A stretch of 64,000 nucleotides of DNA from Firmicutes bacterium UBA3553 (GCA_002381185.1 DFOA01000029.1:1-64000); one strand, 5' to 3'. Counted from the stretch's first letter, positions 42,595 to 52,508 are shown. The notes: generated by a model not told the origin, from the sequence alone. Made by a program: numbers and translations.

Positions 42595-43758
42595 TTCCAG
42601 GTAGTCTTTTAATTTCTTGCTTCTGCTTGGATGTCTCAGCTTTCTTAAAGCCTTTGCTTCAATTTGTCGTATTCTTTCTCTGGTAACGTCAAACTCTTTT
42701 CCGACTTCTTCCAGCGTTCTTGCTCTGCCATCATCCAGTCCGAATCTTAATCTTAATACTTTCTGTTCTCTGTCGGTTAAAGTATGGAGCACTGAAGAAA
42801 GTTGTTCCTTTAACAATGTAAATGTTGCCACATCCGAAGGTGCCTGAACTTCATCATCAGGAATAAAATCTCCCAAGTGGCTGTCTTCTTCTTCTCCTAT
42901 AGGAGTTTCCAATGAAACAGGTTCCTGAGCGATCTTTAGTATTTCTCTGACTTTGTCAGGTTCCATTTCCATTTCAAGTGCAATTTCTTCCGGCGTTGCA
43001 TCTCGTCCTAATTCCTGAAGCAACTGTCTTTTAATTCTGATAAGCTTGTTGATTGTTTCAACCATATGAACAGGTATTCTTATGGTCCTTGCCTGGTCAG
43101 CAATTGCTCTTGTAATCGCCTGACGAATCCACCATGTTGCATATGTGCTGAACTTGAAACCCTTTGTATAATCAAATTTCTCAACAGCCTTGATAAGTCC
43201 GAGATTGCCTTCTTGTATCAAATCTAAAAACAGCATACCTCTTCCCACATAACGCTTGGCAATACTTACAACAAGTCTTAAATTGGCCTCGGCCAATCTT
43301 TTCTTAGCGTCTTCATCGCCGTCCTGCATTCTTTTAGCCAGATCAATTTCTTCATTAGCTGATAAAAGCGGTACTTTTCCGATTTCCTTTAAGTACATTC
43401 TTACAGGATCATCAATATTTACTCCCTTTAATATATCGTCATCAGACTGGCTTACAAAAAAGTCAGTATCATCATCCTTTACTTCTGCGTCATCTATATC
43501 GTCAACTTTTTCAGGAATCATATCATCCTGAAAACCTAGGATTTCAAGATCATTGTCTTCTGCTTGTTTATAAAAATCATCTATAAATTCAGGGTTTATA
43601 TCTAGTTTTTCAAAGGATCTTAATACTTCTTTATATGTTATAAATCCGTTTCTTTTGCCTTTTTCAATTAATTTATTTTTTATAGAATCAATTTTTTGTA
43701 ACAATTCAGCATTTTTTTCAGATTCATCTTTTACATTCACATTTTTATTATCGCCCAT
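42592..43758 (-). CDS. rpoD: Primary sigma factor RpoD/SigA
   Basis: 388 residues. Region 1.1 at the N-terminus, an acidic spacer, then region 2 (LRLVVSIAKRYVGRGMLFLD, FSTYATWWIRQAITRAIADQ), region 3 and region 4 (TLEEVGKEFDVTRERIRQIE). It gives RNA polymerase its housekeeping promoter specificity. It starts three bases after dnaG, in the classic dnaG-rpoD pair. Confidence 0.97.
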   Translation of the reverse strand: MGDNKNVNVKDESEKNAELLQKIDSIKNKLIEKGKRNGFITYKEVLRSFEKLDINPEFIDDFYKQAEDNDLEILGFQDDMIPEKVDDIDDAEVKDDDTDFFVSQSDDDILKGVNIDDPVRMYLKEIGKVPLLSANEEIDLAKRMQDGDEDAKKRLAEANLRLVVSIAKRYVGRGMLFLDLIQEGNLGLIKAVEKFDYTKGFKFSTYATWWIRQAITRAIADQARTIRIPVHMVETINKLIRIKRQLLQELGRDATPEEIALEMEMEPDKVREILKIAQEPVSLETPIGEEEDSHLGDFIPDDEVQAPSDVATFTLLKEQLSSVLHTLTDREQKVLRLRFGLDDGRARTLEEVGKEFDVTRERIRQIEAKALRKLRHPSRSKKLKDYLE

Positions 43759-43761
43759 GGG

Positions 43762-45528
43762 TTAGTTAACCTCCTCCTTAGTTGATTTAATTTTTTTAGC
43801 GAGGCTAAAAATTTCATTCATAATTTCTTTGCTGTTCGCTGAATTTTCAGATTGTGTTAAATTATCGGTCAATATAGTTCTCTTCTTTTCATAATATTTA
43901 ATTTTAAGTCTTTTAATACAATCTTTGAATAAAGCCTCTAAATTATCATAATCAACATCGTCATACTGCAATAAAACTTTAACATCCACTTTATCTTTTA
44001 TAATATTATTCAAGCTATCTTTATCTATACTCATATCATTGATTTTGTATTCATACATTTCTTTAAATATGTTATAGTAATCCAAGTCCTTAAAGGTGTC
44101 TTCATTGACTATCTCTTTCAGTTGCAATGCAAAATCATTATTTATCAGTATGAGCTTGATTAGCTCTTCTTCATGGGATGTGGTAATTTTACTTACCTGC
44201 GGCTTGACTAAAGCAGGCTGTGCAGATTTAACAAAAGTTCCTTGTTTAGTACTTTTCTTATTGTATTCTTTTATTATAGACTCTTTGGAAACACCCACTT
44301 TTCTAGATAATTTTTCAAAAATTAATTCTTTTTCTATCTCACTGGCTACATTTACTATATTGTCAAAAAATTTGTTTATATATTCAACTTTGCTAGAATT
44401 TTCATAAATTTCTTTAAAATGAAATTCTAAAAAGCTATAATAATCTAGAGAATTTTCGATTAATTTGTCGAAATTAATTTTTCCGAATTTATTTAAGTAC
44501 TCGTCAGGATCCTTTGCATCTGGGATTATTACCACCTTTGCATCTAAATTATTTTGCTTGAACATATTTAAGGCTTTCAAAGAGGCTTTTTGCCCTGCAT
44601 TGTCTGCATCCAGCGCAATATAAAAGTTCTTTGAGTATCGTTTCATAAGTTTTATTTGATTATCTGTCAAGGAGGTTCCCAATGCGGCAACTGTGTTATT
44701 GTAGCCGTAAGTGTGCATTTTAATTACATCCATGTACCCTTCCACCAATATGAAGCTTTTATCTTTAACAGCTTCCTTGGCTAAATTTAATCCGTACAAA
44801 TTGTAACCCTTGTTAAAAATTATTGATTCCGGTGAATTAAGATATTTAGGAAGAGAATCATCCAGAACTCTGCCTCCAAAACCTATTATTCTTCCTTTTA
44901 CATCAAAAATTGGAAACATTACTCTGTTTCTGAATCGGTCATAGTAAGAATTTTCATTTTGTTTTTTAATAATAAGTCCTGTTTTTAAAATATCTTCTTC
45001 TATGTAACCCTTATGGGTTAAATATTTTAGCAAATTATCCCATTGGTTTATAGCATATCCAATTCCAAACTTTTTTATTACATTAATATCAATTTTCCTT
45101 GATTTTAAGTAGTTTATTACTTCCGGGTAACTTTTTAAATTTTTATAGTAATAAAGTGCGGCATCTCTGTTTATTTTATACAGCCTGTCTGAAAGCTGTT
45201 TATTTTCGTTATGTTTCGCAGATATGTTTGTCTCCTCTAATACAATTCCCGCTTTTTTTGCAAGATATTCAGCAGCCTCTACAAAAGTATAATTTTTATA
45301 CTTCGTTATAAAGCTTATGCTGTCCCCGCTTTCTCCGCAGCCAAAACAATGGAACATCTGTTTGTCCGGAGAAACAATGAATGAAGGAGTTTTTTCCTTA
45401 TGAAAAGGGCAATTGGTACTGTAATTTGCCCCTGCCTTTTTTAAAGGTAAAAATTCTTCTATTACATCAACAATATTATTTTCATCCAGAATTCGTTTTA
45501 TAATATCTGAATCTAATCTATAGGGCAT
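43762..45528 (-). CDS. dnaG: DNA primase DnaG
   Basis: 588 residues from the ATG at 45528 with a GGTGATATT site; an ORF to 45591 carries an unlikely leader. Zinc finger CPFHKEKTPSF with CFGCGESGD, TOPRIM core FILVEGYMDVIKMH and ALDADNAGQKAS. It makes primers at the replication fork. Confidence 0.97.
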   Translation of the reverse strand: MPYRLDSDIIKRILDENNIVDVIEEFLPLKKAGANYSTNCPFHKEKTPSFIVSPDKQMFHCFGCGESGDSISFITKYKNYTFVEAAEYLAKKAGIVLEETNISAKHNENKQLSDRLYKINRDAALYYYKNLKSYPEVINYLKSRKIDINVIKKFGIGYAINQWDNLLKYLTHKGYIEEDILKTGLIIKKQNENSYYDRFRNRVMFPIFDVKGRIIGFGGRVLDDSLPKYLNSPESIIFNKGYNLYGLNLAKEAVKDKSFILVEGYMDVIKMHTYGYNNTVAALGTSLTDNQIKLMKRYSKNFYIALDADNAGQKASLKALNMFKQNNLDAKVVIIPDAKDPDEYLNKFGKINFDKLIENSLDYYSFLEFHFKEIYENSSKVEYINKFFDNIVNVASEIEKELIFEKLSRKVGVSKESIIKEYNKKSTKQGTFVKSAQPALVKPQVSKITTSHEEELIKLILINNDFALQLKEIVNEDTFKDLDYYNIFKEMYEYKINDMSIDKDSLNNIIKDKVDVKVLLQYDDVDYDNLEALFKDCIKRLKIKYYEKKRTILTDNLTQSENSANSKEIMNEIFSLAKKIKSTKEEVN

Positions 45529-45600
45529 AATATCACCATTATCTTTACATTGAGAGCAAATTATAACACAACAAAATAAGCTTGTCAACAAAAACTTTAT

Positions 45601-46614
45601 CTATTGTCTCCAAGGCTTGGGAATATATAATTCTTCAAAGGTTTTCATAGCATACCGGTCAGTCATTCCTGCTATATAATCCTTAATAATTTCACTTTTG
45701 CTGAAATTGTTATTTTCATATATTTTCAAATAAAATTCAGGCAGTGTCTCAAAATTATTTGTGTAGTATTCAAATATTTTTTCAATTATAAACGTTGTTT
45801 TTTCTTCTTCGCTTTTAGCTACTTTATTGTAATACACATTTTCAAATAAAAAATCACGAAGAGCTGTAGTGTAATGGTTAACTTCATCACTCATGGAAAT
45901 TTTGTCTTTATCCGTGCTGTTATTTATAACATCAATAATCATTTTATTGATTCTTTGTCCGTGGGTGTAACCAAGATGCAGTAAAAATTTGTCCGGTATC
46001 TGTCCTGGTTTAATAATTCCGGCTCTCAAAGCATCATCTATGTCGTGGTTAATATAAGCTATCCTGTCTGATATGCTGACTATTTGTCCTTCTAATGTTG
46101 CGGGATTATATCCGAGAGGATGGTTTAAAATTCCGTCTCTTACTTCAAAGGTAAGGTTTAAGCCCTGTCTTTCGTTTCTGATTTCCAGGATTTCTACGAC
46201 TCGCAGGCTTTGCTCATTGTGTTTGAAGCCTTTTTTACAAAGCTCATTTAATATTCTCTCGCCTGTGTGTCCGAAAGGTGTATGTCCTAAATCATGGCCA
46301 AGAGCTATTGCCTCAGTCAGATCTTCATTCAATCCCAAACTTCTGGCAATAGTTCTTGATATTTGCGATACTTCAAGGGTATGCGTCAGTCTTGTTCTGT
46401 AATGGTCTCCTTCAGGAGACAAGAAAACCTGGGTTTTGTGCTTTAATCTTCTGAAAGCTTTTGAATGGAGAATCCGATCCCTGTCTCTCTGATACTCGGT
46501 TCTTATTTCACATTTCGCTTCATCATAATCTCTGCCCTTTGATAACTTACTTTTTGCAGCCTTATAAGACAAATGATCAATTTCAAACTGCTCGTATTTT
46601 TCTCTTATATTCAC
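45601..46614 (-). CDS. dgt: dGTP triphosphohydrolase (Dgt, HD family)
   Basis: 337 residues from a GTG at 46614, which has AAGGA 10 bases ahead and gives NIREKYEQFE at the start; a longer ORF to 46662 runs into ppsR. HD-domain metal ligands: RLTHTLEVSQISRT, ALGHDLGHTPFGHTGE. It lowers the dGTP pool. Classic position upstream of dnaG. Confidence 0.92.
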   Translation of the reverse strand: MNIREKYEQFEIDHLSYKAAKSKLSKGRDYDEAKCEIRTEYQRDRDRILHSKAFRRLKHKTQVFLSPEGDHYRTRLTHTLEVSQISRTIARSLGLNEDLTEAIALGHDLGHTPFGHTGERILNELCKKGFKHNEQSLRVVEILEIRNERQGLNLTFEVRDGILNHPLGYNPATLEGQIVSISDRIAYINHDIDDALRAGIIKPGQIPDKFLLHLGYTHGQRINKMIIDVINNSTDKDKISMSDEVNHYTTALRDFLFENVYYNKVAKSEEEKTTFIIEKIFEYYTNNFETLPEFYLKIYENNNFSKSEIIKDYIAGMTDRYAMKTFEELYIPKPWRQ

Positions 46615-46633
46615 CCATATCACTATCCTTAAC

Positions 46634-47443
46634 TTATTTTTTATTTTCAGAAATATAATCAAGTATTATAGATGCCGTTTCTTCAACTGCCTTGTCTGTT
46701 GTGTCAATGACCTTGCATTTAAGATCTTTCATTACTTTTTGCGCATATTCAAGTTCAGCAAAAATTCTTTCCATGTTGGCGTAATTTGCCGTATCCTTAA
46801 GTCCCATTGCCTTAAGTCTTTCTTTTCTTATCTTATTCAGATTTTCAACATTTAAGATTAAACCTATTATTTTTTTAGGCGAAATGAGTTTTAATTCTTC
46901 CGGAGGACTTACCTCAGGAACAAGAGGAATATTTGCAACTTTTACATTTTTATGTGCCAGATACATTGAAAGAGGAGTTTTCGATGTTCTTGAAACTCCA
47001 ACAAGAACAATATCCGCTAATAAAATACCTCTTGTGTCCTTGCCGTCATCATATTTTACAGCAAATTCCACTGCTTCAACCTTCTTGAAATATTTTTCGT
47101 CAAGCTTTCTCAAAAGACCGGGTTCTTGCTTTGGGGAAAGACCTAACTGTTTAACCAGCGGTAAAAGAACAGGAGTCATAATGTCTACTGCTCCGATATT
47201 ATTTATAAATGCTTTTTCTGTTAAATAATCTCTTAATTCTTCAACAACCAAAGTGAATACAATAAAAGAATTTTCTTTTGAAGCTTTATCTATTAAAATG
47301 TCTATTGCTTCTTTGTCGTTTACATAAGATACTCTTTTTATATCAAAATCTGCTATGTCAAACTGTTTTATTACAGCCTTGGCAACTTGCTCGGCAGTTT
47401 CTCCTAATGAATCAGAAACCGCATAAATATTTATCTTTTCCAT
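46634..47443 (-). CDS. ppsR: Pyruvate, phosphate dikinase regulatory protein family (YqfL)
   Basis: 269 residues. MEKINIYAVSDSLGETAEQ at the start, the P-loop GVSRTSKTPLSMYLAHK near 150-165 and GLILN near 205. Family members phosphorylate or dephosphorylate pyruvate phosphate dikinase or PEP synthase. Follows ccpN by ten bases, as in Firmicutes. Confidence 0.93.
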   Translation of the reverse strand: MEKINIYAVSDSLGETAEQVAKAVIKQFDIADFDIKRVSYVNDKEAIDILIDKASKENSFIVFTLVVEELRDYLTEKAFINNIGAVDIMTPVLLPLVKQLGLSPKQEPGLLRKLDEKYFKKVEAVEFAVKYDDGKDTRGILLADIVLVGVSRTSKTPLSMYLAHKNVKVANIPLVPEVSPPEELKLISPKKIIGLILNVENLNKIRKERLKAMGLKDTANYANMERIFAELEYAQKVMKDLKCKVIDTTDKAVEETASIILDYISENKK

Positions 47444-47453
47444 AGGTACCTCT

Positions 47454-48080
47454 TTACTTGGAAATTTCCAATAATACTTTAGTGATATTTGTCTTTGAAA
47501 TACGTCCTAAAGCTTTAATTTTCCCATTTGGTATATTTGTTACAACAGGCAGGCAATCAACTTCGTTTTCAATTATTTTTTCTGCCGCCTCAATTATTGA
47601 ATCGTCCTCGGAGCAATAAACTATTTTAGGCATCCTTGTCATTATGACGCCTACGGGTATTGTTGTTAAATCCTTTCCTCCCATTGCCGCCTTCAATAAA
47701 TCCTTTCTGGATATAACTCCTTTTAAGGCTTCATCTTCAACAACAAAAAGTGTACCGACGTTTTCTAAAAATAAAGTTACAATTGCATCGTACACACTGG
47801 TATTTTCTGCTACGTTTATTGGTACAGATTTAATTTCCGAAACTTTAATTGCTGAAAGCTTTTCAATAATGTCCTTGTTGTTTTTCTTATTTGATATGTA
47901 GTAGCCTACTTTCGGCTTTGCATCAATTAAACCGCACATGGACAAAACTGCCAGGTCTGGTCTTAATGTCGCTCGTGTCAGACCGATTTTTTCAGCTATT
48001 GACTCTCCCGTTATAGGTTGATGTTTGTCTATTATATCAATAATCGTATTTTGTCTGTCAGATAATTTTATATGAATCAC
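47454..48080 (-). CDS. ccpN: CcpN-like regulator, HTH and CBS domains
   Basis: 208 residues from a GTG at 48080; its start MIHIKLSDRQ aligns with B. subtilis CcpN. An ATA at 48071 sits better behind the AAGGGG site, so the exact start is unsure. Winged helix (ITGESIAEKIGLTRATLRPDL) then two CBS domains (VPINVAENTSVYDAIVTL, IPVGVIMTRMPK). CcpN represses gluconeogenic genes and reads the ATP/ADP ratio. Array E ends close upstream of it. Confidence 0.88.
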   Translation of the reverse strand: MIHIKLSDRQNTIIDIIDKHQPITGESIAEKIGLTRATLRPDLAVLSMCGLIDAKPKVGYYISNKKNNKDIIEKLSAIKVSEIKSVPINVAENTSVYDAIVTLFLENVGTLFVVEDEALKGVISRKDLLKAAMGGKDLTTIPVGVIMTRMPKIVYCSEDDSIIEAAEKIIENEVDCLPVVTNIPNGKIKALGRISKTNITKVLLEISK

Positions 48081-48087
48081 CCCTTGT

Positions 48088-48202
48088 ACAATGGATTTGC
48101 TATAGATTAGCAATGGATGGAGTGATAGATAAGCGATTATTTTTTATCAATCGCTCATCTATTGCTAATCAATCGCTTATCAATTGCCAATCAATTATTT
48201 TA
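48088..48202. repeat. 11-bp degenerate repeat array E, five plus five units
   Basis: Left arm 48088-48142: ACAATGGATTT, GCTATAGATTA, GCAATGGATGG, AGTGATAGATA, AGCGATTATTT. Right arm 48146-48200: ATCAATCGCTC, ATCTATTGCTA, ATCAATCGCTT, ATCAATTGCCA, ATCAATTATTT. The arms are reverse-complementary in pattern and would fold to a long hairpin with a three-base loop. The right arm ends on the glyQS stop codon. Confidence 0.9.
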
Positions 48203-49594
48203 AAATGTTATTTTATCATTTATAAATTGTACTAAATCATCAATTTTAACTCTTACCTGTTCCATGGTGTCCCTGTCTCTTACCGTTACAGAATTGTCCT
48301 CCAAAGAATCAAAGTCGAATGTAATACAGTAAGGAGTCCCAACTTCATCATGTCTTCTGTATCTTTTGCCTATGCTGCCGGCATCATCGTAATCAATATT
48401 GAAATGCTTTTGCAAAGTATGATAAAGCTCTGTCGCAGGTTCATTAAGCTTTTTTGTCAAAGGAAATACGGCTGCTTTAAACGGAGATAAAGCCGGATGC
48501 AGCTTCAATACAACCCTGTCTGTTCCATCTTCGAGAACCTCTTCGTTATATGCGTCTATTAACAAAGCAAGCATAACTCTGTCCGCACCAAGTGACGGTT
48601 CTATACAGTAAGGAACGTATTTTTCATTTGTAACAGGATCCTGATATGATAAATCATCTCCTGACGTACTTATATGAGCCTTCAAATCAAAATCTGTTCT
48701 GTCGGCAATGCCCCACAACTCTCCCCAACCAAACGGGAACAAATATTCAATGTCAGATGTAGCATTGCTGTAATGCGATAATTCTGCCTGTTCATGATCT
48801 CTGAAACGCACATTTTCCTTTGTCATTCCCAGTTTCAATAACCAGTTCATGCAGAATTCCTTCCAGTAATAGAACCATTCCATGTCTTCTCCGGGCTTAC
48901 AGAAAAATTCAAGCTCCATTTGCTCAAATTCTCTTGTCCTAAATGTAAAGTTGCCGGGAGTAATTTCGTTTCTGAATGATTTACCTATCTGACCGATACC
49001 AAAAGGTATTTTCTTTCTTGTAGAGCGGGCTACATTTTTAAAGTTAACAAAAATACCCTGTGCGGTTTCGGGTCTTAAATATATTTCTGATTGGGAATCC
49101 TCAGTTACGCCCTGGAATGTTTTAAACATTAAGTTGAATTTTCTTATTTGTGTAAAGTTTGAAGCCCCGCATTCAGGACATTTAATTTTATTTTCCGTTA
49201 TGTATGCTTCCATTTGAGAATTTGACCATCCGTCAACTACCTGAGTCTCACCTGTTTCATGCATGTGATCTTCAATTAGTTTGTCAGCTCTGAATCTTGC
49301 TTTACATTCCTTGCAATCCATCAAAGGGTCTGAAAATCCTCCTACGTGACCTGAAGCGACCCATGTTGTAGGATTCATTAATATTGCAGCATCAAGACCT
49401 ACATTGTACGAGCTTTCCTGTATGAATTTTTTCCACCATGCTCTTTTTACATTGTTTTTGATTTCCACTCCTAAAGGTCCGTAATCCCAGGTATTTGCCA
49501 ATCCTCCATATATTTCAGATCCTGGGAATATAATACCCCTTGATTTTGACAGTGAAACAAGTTTCTCTAATTTGTTTTTTTCGTTCTTTGCCAT
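48200..49594 (-). CDS. glyQS: Glycyl-tRNA synthetase (single-chain dimeric type)
   Basis: 464 residues from the ATG at 49594 with GGAGG five bases ahead. Class II motifs: motif 2 (FRNEITPGNFTFRTREFEQMEL), motif 3 near 330 (EPSLGADRVMLALL), CPECG zinc site. It charges tRNA-Gly. A T-box controls it. Confidence 0.96.
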   Translation of the reverse strand: MAKNEKNKLEKLVSLSKSRGIIFPGSEIYGGLANTWDYGPLGVEIKNNVKRAWWKKFIQESSYNVGLDAAILMNPTTWVASGHVGGFSDPLMDCKECKARFRADKLIEDHMHETGETQVVDGWSNSQMEAYITENKIKCPECGASNFTQIRKFNLMFKTFQGVTEDSQSEIYLRPETAQGIFVNFKNVARSTRKKIPFGIGQIGKSFRNEITPGNFTFRTREFEQMELEFFCKPGEDMEWFYYWKEFCMNWLLKLGMTKENVRFRDHEQAELSHYSNATSDIEYLFPFGWGELWGIADRTDFDLKAHISTSGDDLSYQDPVTNEKYVPYCIEPSLGADRVMLALLIDAYNEEVLEDGTDRVVLKLHPALSPFKAAVFPLTKKLNEPATELYHTLQKHFNIDYDDAGSIGKRYRRHDEVGTPYCITFDFDSLEDNSVTVRDRDTMEQVRVKIDDLVQFINDKITF

Positions 49595-49694
49595 GACAGC
49601 CTCCATCTAGAATATTTTATCAGGATGAAATTCATATAGTCTCATTCTCCATATTATTTGCTCGTTGTTTAATGCATAATCTGGGAATACAAAA

Positions 49695-49887
49695 AATCTT
49701 TCATCCCGCATAGGGACGAAAGATTAATTCCGCGGTTCCACCCTATTTGATAAAGTTAATTACTTTATCCTCTTTAAACAAAGGACTCAAAAGCTCCCTT
49801 CATCTATACATTCTTATCAGCTTCCACCAACGCTGACTCTCTGTAAATTCAATATAGATTACTCTTCTTTCTCATAGTCTCAACATT
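49695..49887 (-). promoter_or_regulatory. T-box leader of glyQS
   Basis: The T-box GGGTGGAACCGCGG is at 49743-49730. Before it stands a leader with AGAGAGTCAGC; after it the terminator AATCTTTC/GAAAGATT around GTCCC-GGGA (49695-49725) with a run of six T. Uncharged tRNA-Gly should allow read-through. A GGA near the expected specifier loop would fit glycine, but I did not prove the fold. Confidence 0.94.
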
Positions 49888-49893
49888 AACTAT

Positions 49894-49922
49894 AATGTAA
49901 CAAAATTAAGTTTTTATGTCAA
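49894..49922 (-). promoter_or_regulatory. Promoter of the T-box-glyQS unit
   Basis: TTGACA (49922-49917) and TACATT (49899-49894), 17 bases apart, just ahead of the leader. Confidence 0.7.
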
Positions 49923-49929
49923 GAACTAT

Positions 49930-50478
49930 TTAAAATTCGTCATCATTTTTGTTGAAAGAATCGGTGATATCGTCTTTTAAATCTGTTGCACCATTCACAA
50001 CATCATCTTTGAAATTTGCAGCACCTTGTTTTACATCCTGCATAACATCCTTTACGGCACCAATGCCCTGGTCAACCTTTTGTCCCAAGTCAACTACCTT
50101 GCCGTCAGCCTGTGTTATTTCCACCGAACATTTGGTCAGCAGCGCTGCCGTAATACCGGCGGCAGACAAAAATGGAGCTGCCCAAGCACCTATTAATCCC
50201 GCTGTTACAGGAAGATTAACAATAATATCATTATTTTTCTTTATTGTAATCTTAGTTGCATTTCCTTTTGCCAAAATATCCTTTAATTGATTTAATATCT
50301 GCTCGCCTTTGTTGGGGCTTGATTGAGCATTTGATTGGTTTTTGTTTTGGTTTTCTATTAATATTATTGCTTCCAGAACATCGCCGTTTGCATCCTCAAG
50401 TGCTTGTTTTGCTGTTGAGAAGTCTGCATTTGTGCGCTTAAGAATATCGTCAATTTTTTGTAATGTGTCGTTTTCCAT
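49930..50478 (-). CDS. DUF4342 protein with N-terminal UBA-like domain
   Basis: 182 residues. The first 45 form a UBA/TS-N-like helix bundle (RTNADFSTAKQALEDANGDV). Next a DUF4342 region (LNQLKDILAKGNATKITIKK to about 120) with one membrane-like hydrophobic stretch, then a charged helical tail with repeated DDVV-type segments. Function unknown. It follows recO. Confidence 0.8.
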   Translation of the reverse strand: MENDTLQKIDDILKRTNADFSTAKQALEDANGDVLEAIILIENQNKNQSNAQSSPNKGEQILNQLKDILAKGNATKITIKKNNDIIVNLPVTAGLIGAWAAPFLSAAGITAALLTKCSVEITQADGKVVDLGQKVDQGIGAVKDVMQDVKQGAANFKDDVVNGATDLKDDITDSFNKNDDEF

Positions 50479-50495
50479 ATTCTACCCTTCCTTTT

Positions 50496-51209
50496 TTAAA
50501 GTAACTTTAATGTAGTAAAATTATCCTTACCAATATAATAAAATAAGAAGTTTCTTATTATTTGTAAGGTTTTTTGGTTTACTTCAATAGAGCCAATATT
50601 TTCAAATTTCACTTTTAAAATTCTTTCCATAGTTAGTATTTCATTATAAGTTACATTTATTCCATTTCCATAATTTACGCACTCAGAGCAAAACAAGCCC
50701 CCATCTTTGATTGAAAATTGTGATTCTGACTTTATATCTTTTCCGCATGAGAGGCAATGTTTGAAGTCCGGCTTATATCCAAGCATGGATGCAAGTTTTA
50801 ATTCATATGCGGCCGTCAGTTTATCAAAATCCTTTGACATGGTTGAAAGATATGAAAGCACTGAAACAGTCATGTCAAATATACGGTAATCAACTTCATT
50901 TTCCTGAGCAACAAAGCTTACAAGCTCCAGAACATAATTGCCATGATAAAATGCATCCATATCATTTTTGAGATTATAGAAATTGTCTATTAACTCAGCA
51001 GAAGTAATGACGTACATATCTCTTGATTTTGTCATAGAGCATTTTGAATACGCAAAAAGCTGTGATGCGTTTATTAAATGAGAGTTGCTTTTTTTTGAGC
51101 CTTTTGAAATCAGTTGTATTTTTCCGCCGGCTCTTGATAACGCATGAAGTATTTTATCATTTTCCTTATAGTTTAATTCTTTAACTACAAGTATCTCATC
51201 AACTATCAT
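50496..51209 (-). CDS. recO: DNA repair protein RecO
   Basis: 237 residues. N-terminal OB fold (LVVKELNYKENDKILHALS), zinc site CLSCGK and FCSEC. RecO loads RecA on gaps. It overlaps era by four bases. Confidence 0.93.
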   Translation of the reverse strand: MIVDEILVVKELNYKENDKILHALSRAGGKIQLISKGSKKSNSHLINASQLFAYSKCSMTKSRDMYVITSAELIDNFYNLKNDMDAFYHGNYVLELVSFVAQENEVDYRIFDMTVSVLSYLSTMSKDFDKLTAAYELKLASMLGYKPDFKHCLSCGKDIKSESQFSIKDGGLFCSECVNYGNGINVTYNEILTMERILKVKFENIGSIEVNQKTLQIIRNFLFYYIGKDNFTTLKLL

Positions 51210-52096
51210 TTTTTATCGTATCCCAATGTCCTCAGAAGATAATTGTTATCCCGCCAATTTTCAGATATTTTAACAAACAGCTGCAGGTTTACCTGACTTC
51301 CCAAAAGGTTTTCTATATCCTCGCGCGCGCTTTTTCCTATACCTTTGATTTTTCTTCCGGCTTTACCTATAATAATGCTTTTATGAGATTTTTTTTCGCA
51401 CAGTATGTTTGCCCTTATATCAACTAAATTTCTGTTTTCTCTGTCTTTCATTTCCTCTATTTCGACGGCAATTCCGTGAGGAACTTCTTCCTGCAGGTAC
51501 ATCAGTGTTTTTTCTCTGATAATTTCCGCAACCACAAAACGTTCAGGTCTGTCGGTTATATAATCCGATGGGAAATACATGGGTCCCGGCTTTAAATATT
51601 TAATAATAAGCTTTATTAATGAATCAACACCTACATTCTTTAAAGCAGACATAGGCAGTATATCGTCAAAAACTCCATAATTATCAAATTCCTGAGCCAT
51701 CTTCATGACTGATTCCTGTTCAAATTTGTCAATTTTGTTTATTACAAGAACCTTTTTAACTTTAAGACCTTTGATTTTTTCCATAATAAATTCATCGCCC
51801 GGTCCTATTTTATTAAATTCATCGGTGAGCATTATTAATACGTCCATTTCTTCCAGTGCCGTATCCACTTCATAATTCATAAATTCTCCCAATTGATTTT
51901 TGGGTTTATGAATACCCGGTGTATCTAAAAATATTATTTGAGCCTCATCATCGGTGTAGACTGTTCTTATTTTATTTCTTGTAGTCTGAGGCTTATCTGA
52001 CATTATTGATATTTTTTCGCCTATCATTGAGTTCATTAATGTTGACTTGCCTACGTTTGGTCTTCCTATTATCGTTACGAATCCTGATTTAAACAT
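51206..52096 (-). CDS. era: GTPase Era
   Basis: 296 residues from the ATG at 52096 with AGAGGA. G1 GRPNVGKST, G2/G3 DTPGIH, G4 NKID, then a KH domain with HKSIIIGKAGRKIKGIGK. Era helps mature 16S rRNA. Standard in yqf-phoH-ybeY-cdd-era-recO clusters. Confidence 0.96.
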   Translation of the reverse strand: MFKSGFVTIIGRPNVGKSTLMNSMIGEKISIMSDKPQTTRNKIRTVYTDDEAQIIFLDTPGIHKPKNQLGEFMNYEVDTALEEMDVLIMLTDEFNKIGPGDEFIMEKIKGLKVKKVLVINKIDKFEQESVMKMAQEFDNYGVFDDILPMSALKNVGVDSLIKLIIKYLKPGPMYFPSDYITDRPERFVVAEIIREKTLMYLQEEVPHGIAVEIEEMKDRENRNLVDIRANILCEKKSHKSIIIGKAGRKIKGIGKSAREDIENLLGSQVNLQLFVKISENWRDNNYLLRTLGYDKK

Positions 52097-52115
52097 GTTT
52101 TTCCTCTTTCTAAAG

Positions 52116-52508
52116 TTATTCCAAATCCTCCGGCCCAAAGCTGTTAGGGAGAAGTTCATCTAATGTATATACTTCGTATGAATCTATATTTTTTGCACAA
52201 ATCACTTTTATATTCCTGCCGAATTCAACCATGAACTGCCTGCAAACTCCGCATGGAAATGATGTCTTTATTTCGCTGCCCACAACAGCAACTTTTTCAA
52301 TATCCTTGTAACCTTCTGATATGCATTTTGAAAAAGCAACTCTTTCAGCACATATAGTGGGGCTGTATGATGCCGATTCTATGTTGCAGCCTGTAAATAC
52401 CTTACCGCTTTTGGTGTATACAGCCGCACCAACCTTAAATTTTGAGTACGGACTGTATGATTTTTCTCTTGCTTCCATAGCTATTTTTATCAATAGTTTA
52501 TCTTCCAT
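52116..52508 (-). CDS. cdd: Cytidine deaminase
   Basis: 130 residues. Zinc site CAERVAFSK and PCGVCRQF, active-site Glu in CAE. YSPYSKFKVGAAVYT near 18-32 is conserved. It converts cytidine to uridine. Confidence 0.96.
   Translation of the reverse strand: MEDKLLIKIAMEAREKSYSPYSKFKVGAAVYTKSGKVFTGCNIESASYSPTICAERVAFSKCISEGYKDIEKVAVVGSEIKTSFPCGVCRQFMVEFGRNIKVICAKNIDSYEVYTLDELLPNSFGPEDLE

Noticed and set aside
47454..48113. TTG start at 48113 for ccpN
   Set aside because: That start lies in array E and lacks an RBS; the GTG at 48080 matches B. subtilis CcpN.
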